Of a stretch of DNA of 64,000 nucleotides, positions 1-7,966 are shown piece after piece. The translations under genes were made by a program, and so were the position numbers. Position 1 is the first letter of the stretch, and the number at the start of each line of letters is the position of its first letter. The DNA is taken from positions 1-64,000 of the forward strand of contig JANQJP010000047.1 of assembly GCA_028281575.1 (NCBI GenBank), in the 5' to 3' direction. Source of the stretch: Cellvibrionaceae bacterium (GTDB lineage Bacteria > Pseudomonadota > Gammaproteobacteria > Pseudomonadales > Cellvibrionaceae). The notes beneath the pieces were generated by a model, which saw nothing but the letters and a program-made list of their open reading frames with translations, did no database searches and was not told the origin of the DNA.

Positions 1-36
1 CGTCGTTGTTTCTCTTGCCAAGGGCTACGGCCATTG

Positions 37-52
37 CCTGCATGGACGCAGG
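37..52 (-). repeat. short hairpin, likely member of the intergenic repeat family seen near 5.5 kb
   Basis: A 16-base palindrome has stem arms cctgc/gcagg around a six-base loop, read on the minus strand as gtccat. It has the same overall shape and the same tccat loop core as the hairpin at 5530-5545, although the stem bases differ. The flanking bases on the minus strand (cctgctc about 20 bases upstream) also resemble the gctcctgc box of the 5.5 kb copies. The rest of positions 1-161 shows no reading frame I can support. Membership in the family is my inference from shape and partial matches. Confidence 0.45.
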
Positions 53-161
53 TAAGCGCCGTGAGCAGGACGCGGAAGGCTTACCGGCGAGAAACGCCTA
101 GCTCGGAGCACGCTTGGTCTTACGCAGAAGCCGTTTGCCATTAATCAGAGGTGCCCTAGCT

Positions 162-1805
162 TTATACCAGTCGTTCGTAGCGCTTGCGCAAATATGCAAA
201 GCGCTTGTAGTAGTTTGAATTCTCGCCAATAGCGCCTATACGCTGAAAGCACGAGTTGAGCATCGCGAGTTCGCTGTCATCCAGCGCCGACATTTTGGTT
301 TTACCCACCAGCGCCTGGATCAGATTTAAATTGAGGCCGACGTGGTTAGGGAGTTCGCGCAACACCTCTTGGAAAGAGCTGAGTGCGGCTTCGATATCGC
401 CTTTTTCGTAGTGGTCGATACCTTCCTTATTACGTTTTGCCGCGTAGGCCATGCCCTCTTTCGTCGCAGGTTCGCGCAGCAATTTATCAATTTTAATCGC
501 GTGTTCGGGATCGACGTTCAGGCGCGCAAGTTCCTGCAGGATTGCTTCGCCCTCGTCGTAGCAGCCGCGCGCCATAAAGCCCTTGGCACACTCGATGCAG
601 AGTTGCATTGAAGTATTGCCAATTACGCTGTATTTCATGTTCGCGTGCAGGGCGATGGCGTCGGCTGTGCAGCTATCGGCACCCTCCGTGTCGCCCGCTT
701 TGGCACACATCTCGGCCTCAATTAATTTGCTGCGCATTTGCACTATTGGGTGTTTCCCGTAGCGTTTTTCTGCGGAAGCCAGTTGGGTTTTTGCTTCGTC
801 GAGCAATGCTTTGGCGGATTCTTCAGAACTCTTGCTCGACAGCCGTACCAAGCCCTCGGCCAAATTAACAAAGTCGTCAGGCACTTCCTGACATGAATTC
901 TTTGAATGCTTAATCGCCGACCGAAAGGCGTGTACCGAAGCGTTTTCGTCATTAATTTCCAGGCTTACCCGGCCCAGTTCTCGCTGCCTGGACGCAGAGC
1001 GAGGGGAGATTTTGACTGCGTTTTGCAGGGCGTGTTGCGATTGGTTTGCCCTATGCGTGGCTTCGTAAACCCTGGCCAGTAAATCGTGTGCATCCACACA
1101 GTAGGCGTGTTCGCGTATGATGGCGCCGAGCCGTTTTTCCGCGTCGTCAAAGTGTTGGCGCTGGTAATCTGCCTTCGCGAGTCCGAGTTCGGCCCAAAGC
1201 GGCAGGCGTTCATCATCGAGCCCGGCATAAATCGCTTCCGCTTCATCGGGCTGCCGGTTCTTTAAGTAGAGTTCAGCTAGAATTTTCCGCGTCTCATTTT
1301 GGAAGCGGTGGGGCTTCTTTACGATAGCCGATGCAGCGGCAATAGCGCGCCCGATCTTGTCGTCGTCGAGGGCTTGTTTGATCTCGCGAAGATATTCGTT
1401 TTTTAGCAGTGCCTGATCGAGCCTCGGTCGCAAGGAGTCGCGATTAACAGGTTTTTGTAAAAAGTCGTCGGGTTCATTCTCGAGGGCGTGTAAGACGTAG
1501 TGACTTGCGCTTTCCGCGGTGATCATAATGTATAGCGCGGTGTTGCGCAGCAAGCCCTGGTAGCGCAGTTCTTCCAATAGTTGCTGGCCGTTTTTGCCCT
1601 GGCCGAGGTTGTAGTCCGCGATAACAATGTCATATTGCCGTTTTAGACAGAGGTCGATCGCCTCTGCAGCATTGCCAACGGTGTCCACCTCCGTCGCACC
1701 AAAATCGACAAGTATGCGCTTTAGCATCGCTCGGGCATCCGGCACGTCGTCTACGACCAGGCAGCGTTTTTGAGCGTAGGTGCGAATGATATCGATTTGT
1801 TTCAT
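162..1805 (-). CDS. response regulator with C-terminal TPR-like helical repeats
   Basis: Residues 1-120 form a receiver domain with the acidic pair D19/D20, phospho-acceptor D64 in the IADYNLG segment, T96 and K118, all key residues present. The remaining 420 or so residues are helical, Ala/Leu-rich and read as degenerate tetratricopeptide repeats, clearest around residues 145-300 and 455-510. No DNA-binding or enzymatic output domain is visible, so the phosphorylated protein probably works through protein-protein contacts. REC-TPR proteins of about 540-550 residues are known in Pseudomonas relatives, but their partners are poorly defined. No histidine kinase lies next to it. It is transcribed leftwards, divergent from cvpA across about 250 bases. 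Family call is firm, role unknown. Confidence 0.85.
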   Translation of the reverse strand: MKQIDIIRTYAQKRCLVVDDVPDARAMLKRILVDFGATEVDTVGNAAEAIDLCLKRQYDIVIADYNLGQGKNGQQLLEELRYQGLLRNTALYIMITAESASHYVLHALENEPDDFLQKPVNRDSLRPRLDQALLKNEYLREIKQALDDDKIGRAIAAASAIVKKPHRFQNETRKILAELYLKNRQPDEAEAIYAGLDDERLPLWAELGLAKADYQRQHFDDAEKRLGAIIREHAYCVDAHDLLARVYEATHRANQSQHALQNAVKISPRSASRQRELGRVSLEINDENASVHAFRSAIKHSKNSCQEVPDDFVNLAEGLVRLSSKSSEESAKALLDEAKTQLASAEKRYGKHPIVQMRSKLIEAEMCAKAGDTEGADSCTADAIALHANMKYSVIGNTSMQLCIECAKGFMARGCYDEGEAILQELARLNVDPEHAIKIDKLLREPATKEGMAYAAKRNKEGIDHYEKGDIEAALSSFQEVLRELPNHVGLNLNLIQALVGKTKMSALDDSELAMLNSCFQRIGAIGENSNYYKRFAYLRKRYERLV

Positions 1806-2055
1806 AGATGCTCTAGGCCCTAACGCGCGCGATGGTCGGCAGCTCGGCGTAAATCACGCCATAAATGCACATAACTACCATGAATATTAGCTTATTTAGA
1901 GGCTTTCGTAATAAGCGCCGTGCTTAATTTTAGTCGGATAGCGAGTGTCGCGCTGCTGCAATGATCGTTTCGGATTTTCGAATCGCTCTGCTAGAATGGC
2001 GCCTTCTTCAAATCACCATCGCCGCCAATGGCGATTAACCTTGGCTATATACAAT

Positions 2056-2565
2056 ATGAACTGGGCCGATTGGGTAATTATCGCGATTCTGGTTGTTTCC
2101 AGTCTTATTAGCCTAAAGCGTGGTTTTATCAAAGAAGCGTTATCCCTAATCAACTGGGTTGTTGCTTTCTTTATTGCTATTGCATTTAGAGATGTTGTTG
2201 CAGCGTTGCTGGCGGATTACATCATTACGCCATCCCTTAGAGACATGGTGGCGTTTGGCGCCCTTTTTGCGGCGACCCTCATTGTCGGTGCAATGCTGAA
2301 TAACCTCATCGGTGAAATCGTGCGTGTTACCGGTCTGTCGGGTACAGATCGGGCCATCGGTATGGTGTTTGGGTTGTTGCGTGGTTTCGTGATCATCATG
2401 GCTATATTGCTTTTGGTTCCCTTGCTTGTACCTATTGACAAGGATGGCTGGTGGAAAGAATCCATGCTGATTCCCGAATTATTGAAATTAGAAGGTTTAA
2501 CTCGCGACCTGACCGATGATGTCACAAGCTTGTTTAATTCGTTGATGAAAAAAATCGGATCTTGA
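2056..2565 (+). CDS. cvpA: CvpA family inner-membrane protein
   Basis: A 169-residue integral membrane protein starting [12 protein letters not shown], the usual CvpA opening, with about four hydrophobic segments (residues 5-22, 27-50, 63-83 and 100-122). CvpA was named for colicin V export and lies upstream of purF in many gammaproteobacteria; its biochemical role is still not settled. The frame stays open upstream to 1945, but that extension (SRCCNDRF...) is not CvpA-like, so I take the ATG at 2056. A six-base stem hairpin (2018-2035) and a possible -10 box (tagaat, 1992-1997) precede it. The gap to purF is only 7 bases, so the two are cotranscribed. The SPOR-domain dedD gene that usually precedes cvpA in Pseudomonas is absent. 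Confidence 0.93.
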   Translation: MNWADWVIIAILVVSSLISLKRGFIKEALSLINWVVAFFIAIAFRDVVAALLADYIITPSLRDMVAFGALFAATLIVGAMLNNLIGEIVRVTGLSGTDRAIGMVFGLLRGFVIIMAILLLVPLLVPIDKDGWWKESMLIPELLKLEGLTRDLTDDVTSLFNSLMKKIGS

Positions 2566-2572
2566 GGCCCCT

Positions 2573-4096
2573 ATGTGCGGAATTGTTGGAATAGTTGGCA
2601 AAAGCGACGTCAACATTGCGCTCTATGATGCGCTAACCATGTTGCAGCACCGCGGTCAGGATGCCGCGGGCATTATGACCTGTGAAGACGGCAAGCTGGC
2701 GCAGCAAAAAGGCCTGGGGCTGGTCAAAGATGTCTTTCGCACCCGGCATATGCAGCGCCTTGTTGGCAACGTTGGTATTGGCCACGTGCGCTATCCCACT
2801 GCGGGCAGTTCAGGCCCCGCGCTCGCGCAGCCTTTTTACGTAAACTCTCCCTACGGTATTGCACTGGCGCACAACGGTAATTTGACCAATTCCGCCCATT
2901 TGATGGAGGACTTGTTCAAAGCGGATCTACGTCACGTTAATACAGATTCTGATTCTGAGGTGCTCCTCAACGTTTTCGCCCACCAATTGCAATTGCAAGG
3001 TAAGTTAAAGCCTGGCCCTGAAGATGTATTTAAAGCCGTTGAAGGCGTGCATCAGCGTTGTAAGGGGGGCTATTCTGCGGTAGCGATGATTGCCAACTAC
3101 GGTATTTTGGCTTTTAGAGATCCGCATGGTATTCGCCCCTTGGTATTTGGCAAGCGCGACACCGAGATGGGTACCGAATACATGATTGCCAGCGAGAGCG
3201 TTGCGCTGGACACACTTGGTTTCAAGTTGATTCGCGACGTTGCTCCCGGAGAGGCAATTTATATAACAACGGATGGACGTTTGCACACGCGTGAGTGTGC
3301 GGAAAAGTCAGAGTTGACGCCGTGTATATTTGAACACGTTTATTTCGCCCGGCCTGATTCGATCATGGATGGTGTATCTGTGTATAAAGCCCGCCTGCGT
3401 CAAGGCGAGCGGCTGGCCGCAAAAATCTTGCAGGAACGACCGGATCACGACATCGATGTTGTCATTCCAATTCCTGACAGCAGCCGGGTTGCCGGTCAGG
3501 CCCTGGCGCAAACCCTCGGTGTAAAGTTTCGGGAAGGCCTGGTGAAAAATCGCTATATCGGTCGGACATTTATCATGCCGGGCCAGCAGATGCGAAAAAA
3601 ATCCGTTCGTCAAAAGCTAAACGCCATCCGCCTCGAATTCGAAGGCAAAAACGTTATGTTGGTGGATGATTCAATTGTTCGGGGTACAACCTGTAAACAG
3701 ATTATTCAAATGGCGCGCGACGCTGGTGCGGCTAAGGTATATTTTTCATCGGCAGCGCCGCCAGTGTCTTATCCGAATGTATACGGCATCGATATGCCGA
3801 CATCGAAAGAACTCATCGCCCACGGACTCACCACTGAGGAAATTTGTGAGAACATTGGTGCCGATTGGTTGATTTACCAAAATTTGGACGACCTCGTCGC
3901 GGCTTCCGCGGAAGGCAATCCGGAAATAAAAACCTTCGATTGTTCCGTATTCGATGGATGTTACGTGACAGGCGATATTTCTCCTGAATACTTTACCTGG
4001 CTTGAACAAATGCGCAGCGACAGAGCCAAAGTCAAGCGCGCGTTAGCACTCGGTGAGAGCGATCAAGCCATGGTGGGTATCAGTAACGAAGGTTAA
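2573..4096 (+). CDS. purF: amidophosphoribosyltransferase
   Basis: Catalyses the first committed step of purine synthesis: PRPP plus glutamine gives phosphoribosylamine. The protein begins MCGIVGIVG, so Met removal exposes the nucleophilic Cys of the N-terminal glutaminase domain (roughly residues 2-235). The C-terminal phosphoribosyltransferase domain carries the PRPP loop [13 protein letters not shown] near residue 365. At 507 residues it matches the usual family length. It follows cvpA by 7 bases and precedes metZ by 89 bases, the same order as in Pseudomonas. It lacks the propeptide and the extra Fe-S cysteines of the Bacillus-type enzyme, as expected for the proteobacterial form. Confidence 0.97.
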   Translation: MCGIVGIVGKSDVNIALYDALTMLQHRGQDAAGIMTCEDGKLAQQKGLGLVKDVFRTRHMQRLVGNVGIGHVRYPTAGSSGPALAQPFYVNSPYGIALAHNGNLTNSAHLMEDLFKADLRHVNTDSDSEVLLNVFAHQLQLQGKLKPGPEDVFKAVEGVHQRCKGGYSAVAMIANYGILAFRDPHGIRPLVFGKRDTEMGTEYMIASESVALDTLGFKLIRDVAPGEAIYITTDGRLHTRECAEKSELTPCIFEHVYFARPDSIMDGVSVYKARLRQGERLAAKILQERPDHDIDVVIPIPDSSRVAGQALAQTLGVKFREGLVKNRYIGRTFIMPGQQMRKKSVRQKLNAIRLEFEGKNVMLVDDSIVRGTTCKQIIQMARDAGAAKVYFSSAAPPVSYPNVYGIDMPTSKELIAHGLTTEEICENIGADWLIYQNLDDLVAASAEGNPEIKTFDCSVFDGCYVTGDISPEYFTWLEQMRSDRAKVKRALALGESDQAMVGISNEG

Positions 4097-4185
4097 AAAC
4101 CTGCCAACAAATTAAGCGAACTCGCAATTGCCGCATATTTTAGGCACTATGCCAATAACCGTTTAATTTATCTGATTTACAAGCC

Positions 4186-5376
4186 ATGAGTGATAAAGAC
4201 GCCTTAGACCAGGCAGATATCGAGACGCTCGCTGTGCGTGCGGGGCAATTGCGTACCCACGAGGGTGAGCACGGCGAGCCTATTTTTACGACGTCGAGTT
4301 ACGTATTTGAATCAGCTGCCCAGGCGGCTGCGCGTTTTGCCGGCGATGAACCCGGTAACGTCTACTCGCGTTACACGAACCCTACCGTTCGCGTTTTTGA
4401 AAAGCGTATTGCGGCGCTGGAAGTGGGTGAAGCTGCCGTTGCCACCGCCTCGGGAATGTCGGCGATTTTAAGCACCTTTATGGCACTGCTATCAGCCGGG
4501 GACCATGTGGTGTCATCGCGCAGCATTTTTGGCACCACCTCGGTGTTGTACTCAAAATTCATGCGTAAATTCGGCGTCGAAGTCAGTCAGGTTGTGTTGA
4601 CGGATTACGCTGCGTGGGAAGCGGCGATTACCCCACAAACAAAACTCTTGTTTGCCGAAACCCCATCGAATCCCACTAACGACATCGCCGATATTGCGCG
4701 CCTGGCAGAATTAGCCAAAGCAAATAATTGTTTATTGGTTATCGATAACTGTTTCTGTTCACCGGCATTGCAACAGCCGCTGCTGCTCGGCGCAGATATC
4801 GTTATTCATTCGGCGACAAAATACCTGGATGGCCAGGGGCGCTGTTTGGGCGGCGCTGTAGTTGGTCGCGCGGAGCACATGGATGAAATCCTGGGCTTTG
4901 TCCGTACCTGCGGTCCAACGATGAGCGCATTTAACGCTTGGGTGTTTCTGAAGGGGCTCGAGACCTTGAGTTTACGTATGGCCAAGCATTCGGAAAACGC
5001 CATGCAGCTTGCGTCGTGGTTGGAAGCTCATCCTGCGGTGGAGCACGTGTTTTATTGTGGCTTACCCTCGCATCCGGGGCACGCGCTGGCGGTTCGTCAG
5101 CAGAAAGACTTTGGCGGCGTGCTTTCATTTCGTGTTAAAGGTGACAGAGATCAAGCCTGGAAGGTGATAGATGCCACGCGCATCATGTCGTTAACCGCGA
5201 ATTTAGGTGACGCCAAAACGACGATTGTCCATCCCGCAACAACCACTCATGGTCGTCTTGATGACGAGCAGAAAGCGGCGGCGGGTATCACTGAAAACCT
5301 TATTCGCATTGCTGTTGGCTTGGAGTCCGTTGGCGACTTAAAGCGCGACTTAGAGCGTGGTCTGGGTGCGACCTAA
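4186..5376 (+). CDS. metZ: O-succinylhomoserine sulfhydrylase
   Basis: A PLP enzyme of the Cys/Met metabolism family, 396 residues, with the PLP lysine at K212 in the SATKYLDGQGR segment and the family signature around it. MetZ makes homocysteine directly from O-succinylhomoserine and sulfide, bypassing cystathionine. Position after purF is the Pseudomonas arrangement and supports MetZ over the closely related MetB, MetC or MetY, which sequence alone separates less well. There is no classical terminator after it; instead the long inverted repeat at 5434-5588 begins 57 bases past the stop and could fold into a strong stem in the transcript. Confidence 0.92.
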   Translation: MSDKDALDQADIETLAVRAGQLRTHEGEHGEPIFTTSSYVFESAAQAAARFAGDEPGNVYSRYTNPTVRVFEKRIAALEVGEAAVATASGMSAILSTFMALLSAGDHVVSSRSIFGTTSVLYSKFMRKFGVEVSQVVLTDYAAWEAAITPQTKLLFAETPSNPTNDIADIARLAELAKANNCLLVIDNCFCSPALQQPLLLGADIVIHSATKYLDGQGRCLGGAVVGRAEHMDEILGFVRTCGPTMSAFNAWVFLKGLETLSLRMAKHSENAMQLASWLEAHPAVEHVFYCGLPSHPGHALAVRQQKDFGGVLSFRVKGDRDQAWKVIDATRIMSLTANLGDAKTTIVHPATTTHGRLDDEQKAAAGITENLIRIAVGLESVGDLKRDLERGLGAT

Positions 5377-5433
5377 CATTCTTGTTAGAGTCAGTTCTTA
5401 AAAGTAATAAACGTTATATTGGATTGTTCGTTC

Positions 5434-5588
5434 AGTTGGGTCTGGAAGATGGCTTTGGGCGGGACGCCAAACCTTCCCTGGGGCTTCGCAGCGGCGTCCT
5501 CGGCAAATTGCTCCTGCATTGCTCTACTACCGCCATCCATGGCGGCATGCCGCTGAGACCCTCCCCAAGCCATCTTCAAGACCCAACT
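5434..5588. repeat. 155-base element with 30-base terminal inverted repeats (MITE-like)
   Basis: Bases 5434-5463 and the reverse complement of 5559-5588 match at 27 of 30 positions (agttgggtct... against agttgggtct...). The 95 bases between carry a gctcctgc box and the ccgccatccatggcgg hairpin. The whole unit could fold as one long stem with a branched loop. I see no flanking target duplication and no encoded protein, so it could be a miniature inverted-repeat element, a REP/BIME-type cluster, or a metZ transcript-end structure. Confidence 0.7.
5506..5545 (+). repeat. dispersed repeat copy A: box plus hairpin
   Basis: Consists of the box aattgctcctgcattgctct (5506-5525) followed after four bases by a hairpin, ccgccat-cc-atggcgg (5530-5545, seven-base stem). 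The box recurs inverted at 5656-5678 with one mismatch in 23 bases and at 5823-5842 with three mismatches in 20. The copy sits inside the long inverted-repeat element. Confidence 0.7.
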
Positions 5589-5655
5589 TAAATCCCGTTA
5601 AATTTAACTTTATTGATTATATTTAGGTTAAGTTCAGTTAAGCCGTGTGATTGGG

Positions 5656-5678
5656 AGTAGAGCAATGCATGAGCAATT
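5656..5678 (-). repeat. dispersed repeat copy C: box only
   Basis: The reverse complement reads aattgctcatgcattgctct then act, identical to copy A (5506-5528) except one base. It lacks an adjacent GC hairpin; the bases after the box are ccc and then AT-rich, so this looks like a partial copy. Confidence 0.65.
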
Positions 5679-5800
5679 GCTGGGGAAGTCGTTGCAGAGA
5701 TTGAGATTGCGAAATCTAGCGCTTCTGTTTTTTGATTCGTTCGAATAACTCGGAGAAACCTGCGGTCAAAGACTCTTTCCGCGACCGTCACCAGCAGGCG

Positions 5801-5842
5801 CCCGCCAGGGATGGCGGGTGTTAGAACAACGCAGGAGCAGTT
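5801..5842 (-). repeat. dispersed repeat copy B: box plus hairpin
   Basis: On the minus strand the box aactgctcctgcgttgttct (5842-5823) is followed by a hairpin with arms cccgcca/tggcggg (5818-5801) and loop tccc. Box and hairpin keep nearly the same spacing as in copy A. The stem has an extra G-C pair relative to copy A. Confidence 0.65.
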
Positions 5843-6067
5843 GTCGGGATGCTGGTGTCGAGCTTACATGGATGTATTTACAGCGTGTCGAGGAAGGAAG
5901 CCGCGAGCGCAGGTTTCGGCCCCAAATACGAAAATCGTTTCAATAACGTCTAAAGACTCTAATCGATAAGTCATTAACAACCGTAATAATTTCAATATTT
6001 AACCAACCAATCTCTACTAGTATTACATTCAACTGCATTACAAACACTCAGAGCTATTCGTAAAACT

Positions 6068-7000
6068 ATGAATCCGCTGTTAAGTGATATCGTCGATAGC
6101 GTCGGCACCGTATTATTGGGTAAAGAACAACAGGTAAAACTCTCACTTGCCTGTCTCCTCGCCGAAGGTCACCTGCTCATTGAAGACCTGCCCGGCATGG
6201 GCAAGACCACGTTGGCGCAATGCCTCGCCAAGGTGCTCGGGCTGCAATATGAACGCGTGCAATTTACGAGTGATTTATTGCCCGGTGACATATTAGGCGT
6301 GTCGGTTTTCGATCAGCAAAATGCGAGTTTTCAGTTTCATCCCGGACCGATTTTCACTCAAGTCCTCCTGGCAGATGAAATTAATCGCAGTACACCGAAG
6401 ACCCAAAGTGCATTGCTTGAGGCGATGGAGGAAAGGCAGGTTACCTTTGAAGGTCAGACGCGCGCCTTGCCCAAGCCTTTTTTTGTGATTGCAACACAAA
6501 ATCCGCTCTCGCAGGCGGGCACTTATCCACTGCCTGAATCGCAGCTCGACCGTTTTCTGATGTGTATTTCGTTAGGCTATCCGTCTGCCGCATCTGAACG
6601 CCAGTTGCTGGCGGGAGAGGACCCCCGAAACCAGCTCAATAGTCTCGAGAACGTGATTGATGCTGCAAAGGTGATGGAACTTCAACAGCAAGTTACGAGC
6701 ATTCAGGCGAGTGAGCAGCTGCTTGATTATGTGCAGCGGCTGGTCGAATTTACGCGTGAGCATGAGCGCTTTGCCAATGGCTTATCACCGCGCGGCGCGA
6801 TGGCGTTATTGAGAGCCGCGAGAGCCTGGGCCCTGCTGCATAATCGCGCTTATGTCTTACCCGATGATATTCAAGCGGTGTTGCCCTCGGTGGTTGAGCA
6901 CCGCGTGCACGGCTACAGCTCCGCGCGTATTCACGGTGGTGATGACGCGGAAAGCTTGAGCCACTTCTTATTGAAGTCTGTTGAAGTTATCGAGCGTTAA
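6068..7000 (+). CDS. MoxR-family AAA+ ATPase
   Basis: A 310-residue AAA+ protein with Walker A (PGMGKTT, near residue 42), Walker B (LLADEINR, about residue 102), sensor residues in the ATQNPL segment and the C-terminal lid. MoxR ATPases act as chaperones or remodelling factors and are almost always next to a DUF58 protein, as here, where the DUF58 gene follows after 3 bases. With the transglutaminase gene downstream this is the classic moxR-DUF58-tgpA operon, linked in Pseudomonas to cell-envelope function. The substrate of this copy cannot be read from sequence. Start ATG at 6068 gives the standard family N-terminus. Confidence 0.93.
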   Translation: MNPLLSDIVDSVGTVLLGKEQQVKLSLACLLAEGHLLIEDLPGMGKTTLAQCLAKVLGLQYERVQFTSDLLPGDILGVSVFDQQNASFQFHPGPIFTQVLLADEINRSTPKTQSALLEAMEERQVTFEGQTRALPKPFFVIATQNPLSQAGTYPLPESQLDRFLMCISLGYPSAASERQLLAGEDPRNQLNSLENVIDAAKVMELQQQVTSIQASEQLLDYVQRLVEFTREHERFANGLSPRGAMALLRAARAWALLHNRAYVLPDDIQAVLPSVVEHRVHGYSSARIHGGDDAESLSHFLLKSVEVIER

Positions 7001-7003
7001 CCG

Positions 7004-7966
7004 ATGTTGCGCCGTTTTTGGCAATCGCGACGTAGACGTTTTATGGTTTGGGTTGACCGGCGCTTACCGAAATCGATTGAGCACAAACTCAGCCAAAAAA
7101 ATCTATTTATTTTTCCATCGCAACGCGGACGCATTTTTCTGTTACTGATTCTTGCGCTGTGGGTGCTTGGCACGAATTATCAAAACAACCTTATTCTTGC
7201 ACTCGTATTTTTTATGGTGAGCGTACTGGTGGTCGGCATTATGCACACCTTCATTAATTTGAGTCGTTTGCAATTGCGCTTTAATGGTGTGTCGGAAGCG
7301 TTTGCCGGCGACGAGTTGCAGATTCGTTTTAAAGTAAAAAATTCGCGAAAGTCCTGGGCGGAAACAGTTGAATTTTTTTGGCAGAATCAACCTGAAGCCG
7401 TAGCGACATTTTCTTTTGCGCCCAACAGCGAAAGCGAAATTAGTTTGCCGCTTTTTGTGAGTCGTCGCGGCAAAGCAAAAATTCCGCGTATGCAGATCCG
7501 CAGCTTTTTTCCTTTTGGCATTATTCGTTGTTGGACGTGGTTGAACTGGGATATCGATGCGCTCGTTTTTCCGAAACCGATGAATGCGCCTTTGGGCAAG
7601 TCTATGCACGTAAGTGATGAGGGCGATGGCCTACATCCGGTAAAAGGCGGTGAGGACTTTAACGGTTTGCGCCAATATCAGCCCGGTGATCCGATGCGGG
7701 GGATTTCCTGGAAAGTGTTTGCGCGTGGACAGGGCTTATTTGTCAAAGACTTTAGTCAAAATTTGAGTCGAGAAATATGGTTGGATTTTAATGCGGTTCC
7801 CGCTAACTCGGCTGAACAAAAACTCTCGATTCTGTGCTTTTGGATTTTGCATCTGTACCAGCAGGAAGAAAACTTCGGCTTAAAATTACCCCACAAGAGC
7901 TTTAGTCCAGCCGTTGGTCATCAGCATAGGACCAAGTGTTTGAACGCCCTGGCGGAGTTTTCCTAA
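7004..7966 (+). CDS. DUF58 domain protein
   Basis: A 320-residue protein with two hydrophobic segments near residues 42-80, then a soluble part holding the DUF58 signature (GGEDFNGLRQYQPGDPMRG, about residues 211-229, then ISWKVFARG). DUF58 proteins have a von Willebrand A-like fold and partner MoxR ATPases. The gene is 3 bases downstream of the MoxR gene, and its TAA stop overlaps the ATG of the transglutaminase gene (TAATG), so all three are translationally coupled. Function is inferred from partnership only. Confidence 0.88.
   Translation: MLRRFWQSRRRRFMVWVDRRLPKSIEHKLSQKNLFIFPSQRGRIFLLLILALWVLGTNYQNNLILALVFFMVSVLVVGIMHTFINLSRLQLRFNGVSEAFAGDELQIRFKVKNSRKSWAETVEFFWQNQPEAVATFSFAPNSESEISLPLFVSRRGKAKIPRMQIRSFFPFGIIRCWTWLNWDIDALVFPKPMNAPLGKSMHVSDEGDGLHPVKGGEDFNGLRQYQPGDPMRGISWKVFARGQGLFVKDFSQNLSREIWLDFNAVPANSAEQKLSILCFWILHLYQQEENFGLKLPHKSFSPAVGHQHRTKCLNALAEFS

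Larger units (their letters stand above)
5377..6067. other. 691-base intergenic region made largely of repeats
   Basis: No convincing gene lies here; the short frames over it simply read through inverted repeats. It holds a 155-base element bounded by 30-base inverted repeats (5434-5588), three copies of a gctcctgc-type box (5506-5528, 5656-5678, 5823-5842), two GC hairpins (5530-5545 and 5801-5818) and a further GC-rich tract at 5850-5920 (tgtcgagcttacatgg, gaggaaggaagccgcgagcg). The last 130 bases before the MoxR gene (5935-6067) are AT-rich and free of these repeats, so they probably hold the promoter for that operon, although I see no clear -35/-10 pair. Confidence 0.7.

Noticed and set aside
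5382-5591. short ORFs on both strands over the repeat element
   Set aside because: They simply translate the inverted repeat, have no ribosome site, and mirror each other on the two strands.
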